From Chitinophagaceae bacterium UBA4411 (GTDB lineage Bacteria; Bacteroidota; Bacteroidia; Chitinophagales; Chitinophagaceae), in assembly GCA_002400415.1 (NCBI GenBank), contig DGQP01000007.1, forward strand, positions 1 through 64,000: DNA of 64,000 bases, in the 5' to 3' direction. The first letter of the stretch is position 1; every line of letters starts with the position of its first letter. Below the pieces are notes generated by a model. That model worked only from the letters and a program-made list of their open reading frames with translations. It did no database searches and was not told the origin of the DNA. Below, piece after piece: positions 17,329-25,821 of the stretch. The position numbers and the translations under genes were made by a program.

Positions 17329-17611
17329 AGATCTTGACCCCATATTACATTCGCAGCTCCGGTTGGCTGTCATTTCACTGCTCATTAGTGTGAAGGAGGC
17401 GGAATTTACTTTTTTACGGGAAAAAACAAATGCTACTGCCGGTAACCTGAGTGTACAGATCCAGAAGCTGAGAGAAGCCGGCTATATTGATGTGATCAAA
17501 CAGTTCAAAGACAATTACCCGCAGACCATCTGTAAGATCACCCCGCAGGGGATCACTGCTTTTGAAGAATATGTAAAAAACCTGCAGTCTTATCTTGGTT
17601 CCGGTACATAA
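17321..17611 (+). CDS. Winged-helix transcriptional regulator
   Basis: A 96-residue single-domain DNA-binding protein. Its pattern of recognition helix (NATAGNLSVQIQKLREAGYI) followed by a beta-wing (VIKQFKDNYPQTICKITPQG) is typical of the MarR/ArsR-like winged-helix group (HTH_34 type), often annotated simply as transcriptional regulator in Bacteroidota. No ligand domain is present. It ends the operon with two membrane proteins and probably regulates it. Confidence 0.85.
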   Translation: MFKDLDPILHSQLRLAVISLLISVKEAEFTFLREKTNATAGNLSVQIQKLREAGYIDVIKQFKDNYPQTICKITPQGITAFEEYVKNLQSYLGSGT

Positions 17612-17668
17612 ATCTGAAAATACCTGTCCAGCCTGTACTTTAATAATTGGTATTGATATATAAACGAG

Positions 17669-17692
17669 GAAGCCCTTTAGACAAAGGGCTTC
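17669..17692 (+). terminator. Stem-loop after the winged-helix gene
   Basis: A perfect 10-bp stem: GAAGCCCTTT (17669-17678), loop AGAC, AAAGGGCTTC (17683-17692), followed by TTCTCTTTT. The T-tract is interrupted but the stem is strong. Confidence 0.65.
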
Positions 17693-17800
17693 TTCTCTTT
17701 TGGTACTCTTTAGTGTATGTATGAAAAATGTAAAGATGGTACCCCTCAAAAAATTTTTACTCTGGCAGGATTTCAGCACCCGTTTGGGTTCTTTCCCGGT

Positions 17801-18181
17801 TTATAATAAGCCGGAACTGTTGACAGATATGATTTCCGAATAACTTATTTTTTTATCCTTTTCAATTATTTTTATCCTGAACTGTAATTTTTCTTTCCCG
17901 ATTTTTTCGAAATACTGGTAATTATCTTTTTCGGTTTTTTCAGAACTGAAAACCAATGCTGTTAAGCTGAAATTTTTACCATCCGCACTCTTCTCCACCT
18001 CAAAAAGACTTGTTGATTCATTGCCGTCCACTTCCCAATCAAGGACAACCCGGTTATTATTGAGGGTGACTTTGAAGTTGGTGAGTTTTACTGTTGTTGC
18101 AGCAGGATTTTCCTGTGCAATCAGGGTTTGTGCCAGCAAGCTGAATATTCCGGCAATCAGTAAAGTAAAATATCGTTTCAT
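17801..18181 (-). CDS. Small exported fibronectin-III-like protein
   Basis: A 126-residue protein. The ATG at 18181 is chosen because it begins a signal peptide (MKRYFTLLIAGIFSLLAQ ... AQE); upstream in-frame starts add unlikely residues. The mature part is one FnIII-like module with VKLTNFKVTLNNNRVVLDW and FEVEKSADGKNF, closely resembling the module before the T9SS tail at 11606-12928. No sorting tail follows: the protein ends just after the module. It could be a small adhesin-like domain or a remnant of a longer T9SS substrate. Confidence 0.7.
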   Translation of the reverse strand: MKRYFTLLIAGIFSLLAQTLIAQENPAATTVKLTNFKVTLNNNRVVLDWEVDGNESTSLFEVEKSADGKNFSLTALVFSSEKTEKDNYQYFEKIGKEKLQFRIKIIEKDKKISYSEIISVNSSGLL

Positions 18182-18488
18182 TTCCAGGGTTTGAATAATG
18201 GTCTTCAAGTCCCACAGGAAATATTGGATCAAAGGGTGCGGTTCGAAGGAATTGGGGATTGGGTCCGGGAAAAGACGACCAGAGATGCAGACCTGTCAAT
18301 AAAAGGTTGAATGCAGGTACGGGTTTTTACGTAGTTTTCCGGGTAAAAATGTGGTTTTCCGAATCGTAAAACAAACATAGGGATGCGTTCTTGTTTATGC
18401 AAGCGTTTGGGAAAAAATATTTTTCAAAAGGTTAAATCGCTTATTAACAGCTGAAACCTTCAATACATTTGCATACTAAGTTTTTACA
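18182..18488. other. Divergent intergenic region
   Basis: A 307-bp spacer between the minus-strand FnIII protein and the plus-strand ABC operon. The only signal I can support is the -7 element at 18464-18471. The stretch 18310-18380 has several GGTTTTT/GGTAAAA words but no clear hairpin. Confidence 0.4.
18464..18471 (+). promoter_or_regulatory. -7 promoter element of the ABC/LolA-like operon
   Basis: TACATTTG matches TAnnTTTG and lies 17 nt before the ATG at 18489. No exact -33 TTTG is seen. Confidence 0.55.
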
Positions 18489-19424
18489 ATGGCTTCTGTT
18501 ATTGAGGTAAAGGGTTTAAATAAAGAGTTCCGAGATATAAAGGCTGTCAGCAACTTGAGCTTTTCCGTTCCGGCTGGCCAGGTATATGGCTTTTTGGGAC
18601 AAAATGGTGCAGGCAAATCAACAACTATCAGGATGCTGCTTACACTTATCAAACCTACTTCAGGCAGCATTGAGATATTTGGAATGGATCTTCAGAAACA
18701 CCGGAAAGAGATATTGCGGAAAACCGGGGCAATTATTGAAAGACCTGATCTTTATAAATACCTGACTGCCCTGGAGAACCTGCGGATATTCGGCACCATG
18801 AGTGGTGTAAAGATTCCGGAAAAAAAATTAAGAGACCAGTTAGCTATGGTAGGTCTTGCTGACAGGGCAAATAGTAAGGTAAAAACGTATTCGCAGGGAA
18901 TGAAACAACGGCTGGGTATTGCCACAGCGCTGGTGCACGATCCGGAACTGATCATTTTAGATGAACCCACGAATGGGTTAGACCCGCAGGGTATTGCAGA
19001 TATAAGAAACCTGATCCTGCACCTCAAAAAGGATCTGGGTAAGACACTGGTTGTTTCTTCGCATTTGCTGAGTGAAGTAGAACTGATTGCTGACTCCATG
19101 ATCATTATCGATAAGGGCAGAAAACTGGTGGAAGGTAAAGTCAATGACCTGTTTGATCCCTCAGAAATAGTGGTGGAAGTAAAAACGATCAATAATGAGA
19201 CTGCATATGAAAAACTCAAAACATCCCGGCTTAGCCAGTTTGTTCTGAGCAAGAGAAATGATGCTGTATTACTGAAGTTGCACCGGGAACAAGTACCCGC
19301 GGTGATGAAGGAAATGGTACAAATGGATATCGGCATACTTTCATTTCACTCCAAGCACTCACTGGAAGATTATTTTTTATCATTAACAACTGCCAATCCG
19401 CATGTGGAAGCTGCTGCAAATTGA
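18489..19424 (+). CDS. ABC transporter ATP-binding protein (CcmA/BcrA-like)
   Basis: A 311-residue cytoplasmic ATPase of an ABC-2 type exporter. Walker A is GQNGAGKST (near residues 37-45), signature YSQGMKQRLG, Walker B LIILDEPTNGLDP, and switch His in SSHLLSEV. The C-terminal 80 residues are a small beta-rich extension typical of drug or bacitracin-type exporters. It overlaps the permease gene by 23 nt. Confidence 0.92.
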   Translation: MASVIEVKGLNKEFRDIKAVSNLSFSVPAGQVYGFLGQNGAGKSTTIRMLLTLIKPTSGSIEIFGMDLQKHRKEILRKTGAIIERPDLYKYLTALENLRIFGTMSGVKIPEKKLRDQLAMVGLADRANSKVKTYSQGMKQRLGIATALVHDPELIILDEPTNGLDPQGIADIRNLILHLKKDLGKTLVVSSHLLSEVELIADSMIIIDKGRKLVEGKVNDLFDPSEIVVEVKTINNETAYEKLKTSRLSQFVLSKRNDAVLLKLHREQVPAVMKEMVQMDIGILSFHSKHSLEDYFLSLTTANPHVEAAAN

Positions 19425-20292
19425 ACTCTTCAAAATTTTTAAACGGCCAAGAACCTATATTGCGTTTGGTGCCATTGCGGCTGTTGTATTTCTTATACAA
19501 ATTGCATTAAAGTTTGACGGGAAATCGTATATCGACCTGCTGTTAAGCAACCTGAAGGATTCTTTTGATTTCAATGATGATTTCAAGCTGGACCTTCTGA
19601 ATGGCTACCTGATCTGTTTTGTTATCCTGAATACATTACTGATCCAAATGCCCTTGCTGGTGGCATTGATTTCCGGGGATTCAATAGCCGGTGAAGCAAA
19701 TATGGGAACACTTCGCCTTTCACTGACCAAGCCCATCAGCCGTACACAATATATGCTGGTCAAATTTTTAGCTTCTGTAATTTATACAGTAGCCCTGCTG
19801 GTATGGATGGCAATCCTGGCATTATTTGGGAGTATGCTGATATTCGGGACCAATGATATGGTGGTGCTCCGTTCAGAAGGGATTGAACAGATTAAAAGTT
19901 TTGATGTAATGTGGCGGTATTTCGCAGCTTTTGGTTATGCTGCGGTTGCTTTAACCACTGTATCAGCTCTTTCATTTTTATTAAGTGTGTTCGCGGAGAA
20001 TTCCATTGGGCCGATCATTGCAACAATGAGTATTGTGATCGTATTTACAATCCTCTCCGAAATGAACATCCCGATTTATGATCAGACTGTAAAGCCTTAT
20101 TTGTTTACTTCTCATATGGTGGCATGGAAAGGATTTTTTTATGTGAAAGCTGATGCCGAAGGAACAACTATTAATGGAAGTATTGAAAACCTTCCCGCCA
20201 TTATGAGAAGCCTGAGTATTCTGCTGATCTATATCGGCCTGTTCTTTGGCAGTGCCGTATGGGTATTCAGGAAAAAAGATATTCTGACTTAA
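19402..20292 (+). CDS. ABC-2 type permease
   Basis: A 296-residue inner-membrane partner of the preceding ATPase. It has about six transmembrane helices, starting after a short cytoplasmic segment (MWKLLQIELFKIFKRPRTYI) that matches the amphipathic elbow of ABC-2 permeases. A central motif GEANMGTLRLSLTKPISR is the coupling region typical of this family. Substrate unknown; the downstream LolA-like protein suggests envelope function. Confidence 0.9.
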   Translation: MWKLLQIELFKIFKRPRTYIAFGAIAAVVFLIQIALKFDGKSYIDLLLSNLKDSFDFNDDFKLDLLNGYLICFVILNTLLIQMPLLVALISGDSIAGEANMGTLRLSLTKPISRTQYMLVKFLASVIYTVALLVWMAILALFGSMLIFGTNDMVVLRSEGIEQIKSFDVMWRYFAAFGYAAVALTTVSALSFLLSVFAENSIGPIIATMSIVIVFTILSEMNIPIYDQTVKPYLFTSHMVAWKGFFYVKADAEGTTINGSIENLPAIMRSLSILLIYIGLFFGSAVWVFRKKDILT

Positions 20293-20302
20293 AAGAAAAA
20301 AT

Positions 20303-21028
20303 ATGAAGCAACGAACATCACGGCGGTGGTCATGGAAAATAGTTTTATTGTTATTAGGTATCCCGCTTTTATCGGGTTATAAAGCTGCGGGGCCTACGGC
20401 AGAAGAAGTAATCGCTTCAGTAAGGGCTAAACTGGATAAAGTGAACGACTATGAAGCAAATGGAAAAATGAAGACCAATGTGGTCTTTATTAAAGCGCCG
20501 ATCGCAAAAGTTAAGGTATATTTTAAAAAACCGGATAAACTCCGGATCAATAATGAAAGCGGCATATCATTTATTCCCAAAGGGTCGGTGAATATTAACC
20601 TGAATAATATTTTCCTGAATGGGACAGGCAGCTTCGATATTATTGATGTGGGTACTGAAGCCGGGACGAACCTGCGTATCATTAAATTGCTGCCAAAGGA
20701 TGAGAATTCAGATGTGGTGTTATCAACACTTTATATTGATGAGTCACAGTCGCTGATCCGAAAGGCAAAAACGACAACTAAAGACAATGGCACTTACGAA
20801 CTGGAGATGACCTACGGGAAATATGCGGAGTATGGACTGGCAGATAAAGTGATTTTTAGTTTTAATACCAAGGATTATAAATTGCCCAAGGGTATCACGT
20901 TTGACTATGATGATGGCTCCAAAAAGGAGCAGGATCCGAATAAACTAAAAAATAAAAAGGGTAAAGTGGAGATCGTTTATTCTGAGTATTCCATTAATAA
21001 AGGTGTGCCGGATACTGTTTTCCGGTAG
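20303..21028 (+). CDS. LolA-like outer-membrane lipoprotein-sorting protein
   Basis: A 241-residue exported protein, 10 nt after the permease gene. A basic N-terminus and hydrophobic segment (IVLLLLGIPLLSG) form a signal sequence. The mature part follows the LolA/LolB half-barrel pattern: an N-terminal helix (TAEEVIASVRAKLDKVNDYEA) then antiparallel strands including VKVYFKKPDKLRINN. Such proteins bind lipid or lipoprotein acyl chains in the periplasm. Cotranscription with an ABC-2 exporter suggests that they act together. It converges on pdxA with an 11-nt gap. Confidence 0.75.
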   Translation: MKQRTSRRWSWKIVLLLLGIPLLSGYKAAGPTAEEVIASVRAKLDKVNDYEANGKMKTNVVFIKAPIAKVKVYFKKPDKLRINNESGISFIPKGSVNINLNNIFLNGTGSFDIIDVGTEAGTNLRIIKLLPKDENSDVVLSTLYIDESQSLIRKAKTTTKDNGTYELEMTYGKYAEYGLADKVIFSFNTKDYKLPKGITFDYDDGSKKEQDPNKLKNKKGKVEIVYSEYSINKGVPDTVFR

Positions 21029-21039
21029 TCGGACCTGAT

Positions 21040-22125
21040 CTATCCTTCATCAATTCTTTCATCAACCGCATTAGCCAGGAATGAAGGGGTCATCTTTTTC
21101 AAAGGGTTCTTACGATTTTCTTCATACTCATTTCTGCGGTTAATGATGTCAATGCACTCAAAAATGGCAGTTATAAAAGAAGAAGCATCGGCTTTGTCTT
21201 TACCGGCAATATCAAAGGCAACGCCATGATCAGGTGATGTTCGTACGGCCGGGAGACCTGCTGTATAATTTACTCCTTCACCGCTGGCTAAGGCCTTAAA
21301 AGGAATAAGCCCCTGGTCGTGGTACATGGCCAGCACTGCATCAAATTTATTAAAGCTGCGGCGGGCGAAAAATGCATCTGCACTGTAAGGGCCTACCACC
21401 AGCATGTTATTATTCTTTACCTCCCTGATAGCGGGACGAATGATCGTTTCCTCCTCGTTGCCGATCAGGCCTTCGTCTCCGGCATGCGGGTTTAACCCGA
21501 GAACAGCAATGCGGGGTTTATCAATGCCAAAATCCTTTTGCAGGCTCTGGTGGATAATATTGAGCTTGCTGATGATTTTCTCTTTGGTGATATGTTTTGT
21601 CACTTCAGCAACCGGAATATGTTCTGTCAGCAGGGCCACCCTGAAGTTGCCGGCGCAAAGCATCATGGCAACATCGTTACCACCAAACATGGCTTTCAGG
21701 TAAGGAGTATGACCCGTGTAATTAAAGTCAGCTGACTGGATATTTTTTTTATGGACCGGGGCTGTTACCAGGCCATCAATTTGCTTTTGTTTCAATGCTG
21801 CAACAGCGGTTTGTAATGAAAGAACAGCGTATTTCCCGCCTGTTGGGGTGAGCTGGCCCGGATTGATCTCCATCTCTTCTTCCCAGCAGTTGAAAAGGTT
21901 GATCTGTTTATGGTTGAGCCGGTTAAATTCTTTGGTGCTCTGGTAGTTAAAATGATAATCAGGCAGTGATTTTTTATAAAAATTAATGGCTTTATTAGAG
22001 GCGAAAATAACCGGGGTGCATTGCTCCAGGATCCGGTTGTCGGAGAATGTTTTAATGATCAGCTCAATGCCAATACCATTCAGGTCGCCGCAGGAAATGC
22101 CTATAACTGGTTTTTGCTGGTTCAT
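21040..22125 (-). CDS. pdxA: 4-hydroxythreonine-4-phosphate dehydrogenase
   Basis: A 361-residue metal-dependent NAD(P)+ enzyme of the DXP-dependent pyridoxal phosphate pathway. It starts PVIGISCGDLNGIGIELI, the family nucleotide-binding opening. Further signatures are TAPVHKKNI, YTGHTPYLKAMFGG (metal-binding His), GLNPHAGDEG and AMYHDQGLIPFK (metal-binding His). About 30 residues longer than E. coli PdxA, as usual in Bacteroidota. It stands alone; 93 nt separate it from the LytTR gene, so it could be read from the same transcript. Confidence 0.95.
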   Translation of the reverse strand: MNQQKPVIGISCGDLNGIGIELIIKTFSDNRILEQCTPVIFASNKAINFYKKSLPDYHFNYQSTKEFNRLNHKQINLFNCWEEEMEINPGQLTPTGGKYAVLSLQTAVAALKQKQIDGLVTAPVHKKNIQSADFNYTGHTPYLKAMFGGNDVAMMLCAGNFRVALLTEHIPVAEVTKHITKEKIISKLNIIHQSLQKDFGIDKPRIAVLGLNPHAGDEGLIGNEEETIIRPAIREVKNNNMLVVGPYSADAFFARRSFNKFDAVLAMYHDQGLIPFKALASGEGVNYTAGLPAVRTSPDHGVAFDIAGKDKADASSFITAIFECIDIINRRNEYEENRKNPLKKMTPSFLANAVDERIDEG

Positions 22126-22218
22126 AACTCTTAATTATCTATAAAAGTACAGAATTAATTACACTAACCGGTGTTGAAACTGCTGTGTTTTGAGAGGGTA
22201 TATGGGCCGGGGCTGAAT

Positions 22219-22923
22219 TCAGGTGGTGCATTGTTCGATAACAGAGAACAGTTTATCCCTGTAATTGTCACTTACCGGCAGGGTTTGATTACCGATAGTT
22301 ACAGATTTTCTCGAGACTGTATTGATCTTGCGGATAGGAACTATATATGAACGGTGTATTCTGGAGAACTCATTTTCATCAAAAAGATCTTCAAAGTATT
22401 TCAGGTTGTGCAGGATTAGTAAAGGGCTGGTGGCTGTTTTGAGATAAACTTTTGTGTAGTCTTTGTAACCTTCCAGGTACAGGATATCATCGTAGAAAAG
22501 TTTATGCAGCTTATGGGAGACATTTATAAAAAAGTAATCTCTTTTCGCCACGCCCTTATTGTTCTTTAGTTCGGTATATTCTTTTACACGGTTGCATGCG
22601 GCAATGAATTTCTCAAATGATACAGGCTTAAGTAAATAGTCAATTGCCTTCAGCTCAAACCCGTCAATTGCAAACTCACTGTAAGCTGTTGTAAAGATGA
22701 CCTCCGGTTTATGGGTCAGGGACCTAAAGAAATCAATACCTGAAATGTCAGGCATTTTAATATCAAGAAACAGAAGATCCACCTGTTGGGATTCAAGCAG
22801 CGGTAATGCCTGCAAAGGCTCTTCAAAACGCCCGGCCAGCTTTAGAAAAGGGGTTTTACGTACGTGATCCTCCAGCAGCTGTAAAGCCAGCGGTTCATCA
22901 TCAATGAGTAAGCAGTTAATCAC
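22219..22923 (-). CDS. LytTR-family response regulator
   Basis: A 234-residue cytoplasmic regulator. The receiver domain has Asp8/Asp9 and phospho-acceptor Asp54 (LLFLDIKMPD). The C-terminal LytTR DNA-binding domain (about 130-230) has the family pattern ILYLEGYKDYTKVYL and FSRIHRSYIVPIRKI. Its start overlaps the end of the LytS-type kinase by 8 nt, so the pair is cotranslated. Confidence 0.94.
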   Translation of the reverse strand: MINCLLIDDEPLALQLLEDHVRKTPFLKLAGRFEEPLQALPLLESQQVDLLFLDIKMPDISGIDFFRSLTHKPEVIFTTAYSEFAIDGFELKAIDYLLKPVSFEKFIAACNRVKEYTELKNNKGVAKRDYFFINVSHKLHKLFYDDILYLEGYKDYTKVYLKTATSPLLILHNLKYFEDLFDENEFSRIHRSYIVPIRKINTVSRKSVTIGNQTLPVSDNYRDKLFSVIEQCTT

Positions 22924-24223
22924 TGTTTAAATTGATTTTGAGATTAACGGAATGCAAGTGATCGTTGTGAACAATATCGAGCCAGTACTTACCGGGATAC
23001 AAGAGATCGAGCCTTCGTATAACATTCTTCAGTCCCAGTCCGCCGCCGGCAAAGCTATTCGTTTCTGTTACCGGGTTGCTGACCAGCAGTGTTAATGTTT
23101 TTTCAAAAATCTGTAACTGTATTTTAATGACGGAAGGCCTGGCATAGCTGATACCGTGTTTAAAAGCATTTTCCACAAAAGTGATCAGTAATAATGGGGC
23201 AATCTGATGCCCGGCTGTATTCCCATTCACTTCATATTCAATTTTCACCTTTTGTGAAATCCTTAGTTTCTGCAGATCAATATAATTGCTGAGATACTGA
23301 ATGTCTTTTGAAAGGTCTACTTTGTCTTCACCTGATTCATACAAGACATAGCGCAGCAGATCGGATAATTTTAATATGGAATGCTCTGTATATTCTGATT
23401 TGGCATGAGCCTGTGAATAAATTCCATTTAGTGTGTTGAACAGGAAATGCGGGTTGATCTGTGATTTCAGAAAATTTACTTCTGCATTCAGGTTTGCATT
23501 TTCCAGTACCTTTTTCTCATTCTGACTTTTGACAAAAGAATGAGCCAGCCGGATAAAGCCCCCCATCAGTAAGAGCAAGGCAAATGAGCTGATCGTATTA
23601 TTAAGGCTCATGGCCCAGATACCTTTGGGTACTCCAAACAAGCCGGGCTCCCGCATAGGAAATCCGGGGATTGGCCTTTTGATACTATCAATTAACAGGG
23701 GAAATCCTGCTAAATAGGGCAGGGATCCGGTATTTGAATCCGAGGTAATTAACAGATCAGCAGGCAGATCCGTTCTTCGTTCAGGAGCATTGGGGCTAAC
23801 AGGATTTTGTTTTTCAACCGGGAGCAGCGGCACCTGTACAAATTGAATAGGTTCCCGGGGCCTGTCAAAATAAACAAATCTGACGACTATGTGCTGGGAG
23901 AAATACAGAAGAAATGCAAAAATCACCAGCCCGCTATAACTAAAGTATTTTTTCTTTTCAAAAAAAGAAGGAATCAGCCAGTAATAATGCAGGTAAAATA
24001 TAATAACCAGCACCAGTTTATCAATGATTTCACGGGTTATAAACCGGTTGTCATTTACTCTTACAGGATAAAGCATTACCGGAAGAAAGAAAAAAAGACA
24101 CCAGCCGGTAATATGTATAAGCATAATCAGCAGGATATGTATCCTGCTGCTGGCCTTTCTAAAACCAAACAGGGTAAAGAGAAAACGACTAATGCTCTCA
24201 CTGCCCGCCATTTGCTGAATCAT
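22916..24223 (-). CDS. LytS-type sensor histidine kinase (His_kinase family)
   Basis: A 435-residue inner-membrane kinase of the LytS/YehU group. Four transmembrane helices are likely (about residues 28-51, 65-87, 95-117 and 203-229), with a roughly 80-residue Pro-rich loop between the third and fourth. The phospho-accepting motif SQINPHFLFNTLN carries His259. The C-terminal HATPase has NAFKHGI and GGLGLKNV. An internal ATG four codons in is an alternative start. It overlaps both neighbours (26 nt and 8 nt). Confidence 0.93.
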   Translation of the reverse strand: MIQQMAGSESISRFLFTLFGFRKASSRIHILLIMLIHITGWCLFFFLPVMLYPVRVNDNRFITREIIDKLVLVIIFYLHYYWLIPSFFEKKKYFSYSGLVIFAFLLYFSQHIVVRFVYFDRPREPIQFVQVPLLPVEKQNPVSPNAPERRTDLPADLLITSDSNTGSLPYLAGFPLLIDSIKRPIPGFPMREPGLFGVPKGIWAMSLNNTISSFALLLLMGGFIRLAHSFVKSQNEKKVLENANLNAEVNFLKSQINPHFLFNTLNGIYSQAHAKSEYTEHSILKLSDLLRYVLYESGEDKVDLSKDIQYLSNYIDLQKLRISQKVKIEYEVNGNTAGHQIAPLLLITFVENAFKHGISYARPSVIKIQLQIFEKTLTLLVSNPVTETNSFAGGGLGLKNVIRRLDLLYPGKYWLDIVHNDHLHSVNLKINLNSD

Positions 24224-24545
24224 TCATATGATATAACTGCTGAAGTTCAAAAGTAGTGACCACAGGTGGTTCGCCTCTTTTCATTTTGTTAATTATCAGT
24301 GAAGCTGTTTTTTGAGCCTCTTCTTTACGGGGAAAGGCTTTGCTTCCACTGATGACGGGGACAGATTCCTGGTGAATGAATAATTTGTCATCCACCAGGA
24401 TATCATATCCCCAACCACCGGATGCCTCAAAAACCCTGCTGTCAAACCTGTGCTGTTTTTTATTATTTGAGAATTGAAGGAAGATAAAAAGAGACAGGAT
24501 TGCAGAAATGCTTAATATTATAATATGCTGGTATTTACTCTTCAT
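24198..24545 (-). CDS. DUF4907-family protein
   Basis: A 115-residue protein with an N-terminal transmembrane helix or uncleaved signal (IIILSISAILSLFIFLQF) and an extracytoplasmic domain. It contains GGWGYDILVDDKLFIHQESV and a C-terminal PPVVTTFELQQL, the pattern I know from DUF4907. Function is not established. Its ATG overlaps the stop of the Kelch gene by one base (TAATG), and it overlaps the kinase gene by 26 nt, so the four genes are one coupled operon. Confidence 0.75.
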   Translation of the reverse strand: MKSKYQHIIILSISAILSLFIFLQFSNNKKQHRFDSRVFEASGGWGYDILVDDKLFIHQESVPVISGSKAFPRKEEAQKTASLIINKMKRGEPPVVTTFELQQLYHMNDSANGGQ

Positions 24546-25564
24546 TAATTATCATCATCATTTTGTTCTGCTGAAGGGTCAAATTCATACATGTTGTCAA
24601 ATGATAACGAACCGCTGCGCCCGGTTAAAACAAAGCCACGGTTACTTAAGGTAAATGCAACAGCGCCAACCCTTGCTGATCCCTCAAAAGCGGTTTTTTG
24701 TGTCCACAGGTCGGCTGCAGGATCATATTGCCAGGTGGTGGAAATATAAGAACTGTTTTCCCCGGAGGTTATAAAAGCATAATTGCCCATAACAAAAGCG
24801 ACTCCGTTACTGCGTTGGATAGTATAATCATCATCATAATCTTCGTCGCTGACATTGGATATTTTTCTTTTCTCCGTCCAGGAGTCGGATGCTTCATCAT
24901 ATACCCAGAGGTCATTGATAGAGGAGCCGTTGTTGTTCCCGGAGCAGATATATGCTTTGTCATTTATTACAAAGCTCATTGCCGCAGAACGTTTACTGCC
25001 GCCCAAACTTGCTTTTTGCACCCATGTATTAGTGAGAGGATCGTATTGATAAAGATCTTTGAGATAGTTTCCATCAAAACCACAGGAGATATAGCCTTTG
25101 CTACCTGTTGCAAAACCTACAGCATCATAGCGGCCGCTGCCGGCAAAATCAGCTTTTTGAGTCCATGTGTTAGAGGAAGGATCATATTCCCAGAAATCAT
25201 TCAGCTTGCTTACACCATCATAGCCGGTGCCTATATAGCCCTTGCCGTTGATAGCAAAGCCCACGGCTGAATTCCGGGCCACGCCGGGAAGGTCTGCTTT
25301 CTGTGACCAGTATTGACGTGCCAGGCTGAACTCCCAGCAATCTTTAAAACGGTCACGATCGGTGGTGCCGGTGCTGAGATATACATAATCGCCGATTGTA
25401 AACGTTACAGCTTCACTCCGGGCATTACCATCAAAGTCGGAGCTTTTTTTCCAGTTGCCGATCAGGTCGTCATCACTGTCGCTTGATGAATCACATCCCT
25501 GGGAAATAATAGCCGAAGAAAGAACCATGATACCACCCAGCAGGTACGAGTATTTTTTTTGCAT
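24545..25564 (-). CDS. Kelch-repeat lipoprotein
   Basis: A 339-residue exported protein. The signal peptide ends at a lipobox (IISQGC, Cys24), followed by a Ser/Asp-rich linker, so it is probably surface or outer-membrane anchored. About six Kelch-type repeats of some 48 residues follow, each with a DFWEYDPSSNTWTQKADF-like strand and a GYI..G strand, predicting a beta-propeller. It has no enzymatic signature; propellers of this type bind proteins or glycans. It opens the operon with DUF4907 and LytS/LytTR. Confidence 0.88.
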   Translation of the reverse strand: MQKKYSYLLGGIMVLSSAIISQGCDSSSDSDDDLIGNWKKSSDFDGNARSEAVTFTIGDYVYLSTGTTDRDRFKDCWEFSLARQYWSQKADLPGVARNSAVGFAINGKGYIGTGYDGVSKLNDFWEYDPSSNTWTQKADFAGSGRYDAVGFATGSKGYISCGFDGNYLKDLYQYDPLTNTWVQKASLGGSKRSAAMSFVINDKAYICSGNNNGSSINDLWVYDEASDSWTEKRKISNVSDEDYDDDYTIQRSNGVAFVMGNYAFITSGENSSYISTTWQYDPAADLWTQKTAFEGSARVGAVAFTLSNRGFVLTGRSGSLSFDNMYEFDPSAEQNDDDN

Positions 25565-25821
25565 AACTGATTTTTGATAAAAGTAGCGGCAGCTGTGCCA
25601 AACAGTATCCTAAAATAGACCAGTATGGATACTGAACCGATGAACCGGGCGCTGAAATCTATTTTAATAAAAAAGGGAGTTTACCAGGTAAAAACATACC
25701 GGTTTTTAAACTCATCCTTTCAAAAGCTGAATTGGCCGATTTAAAAAGCCGGTTAATATACTATAACAATTCAGCGGCGGTAACCCGGAATAAATTGCGC
25801 CGGATTATCAATATATACTAT

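Noticed and set aside
24698..25270. 190-codon plus-strand ORF opposite the Kelch gene
   Set aside because: Its length results from the repetitive, biased composition of the Kelch repeats on the other strand. The Kelch frame has a lipobox and repeats, this one has neither.
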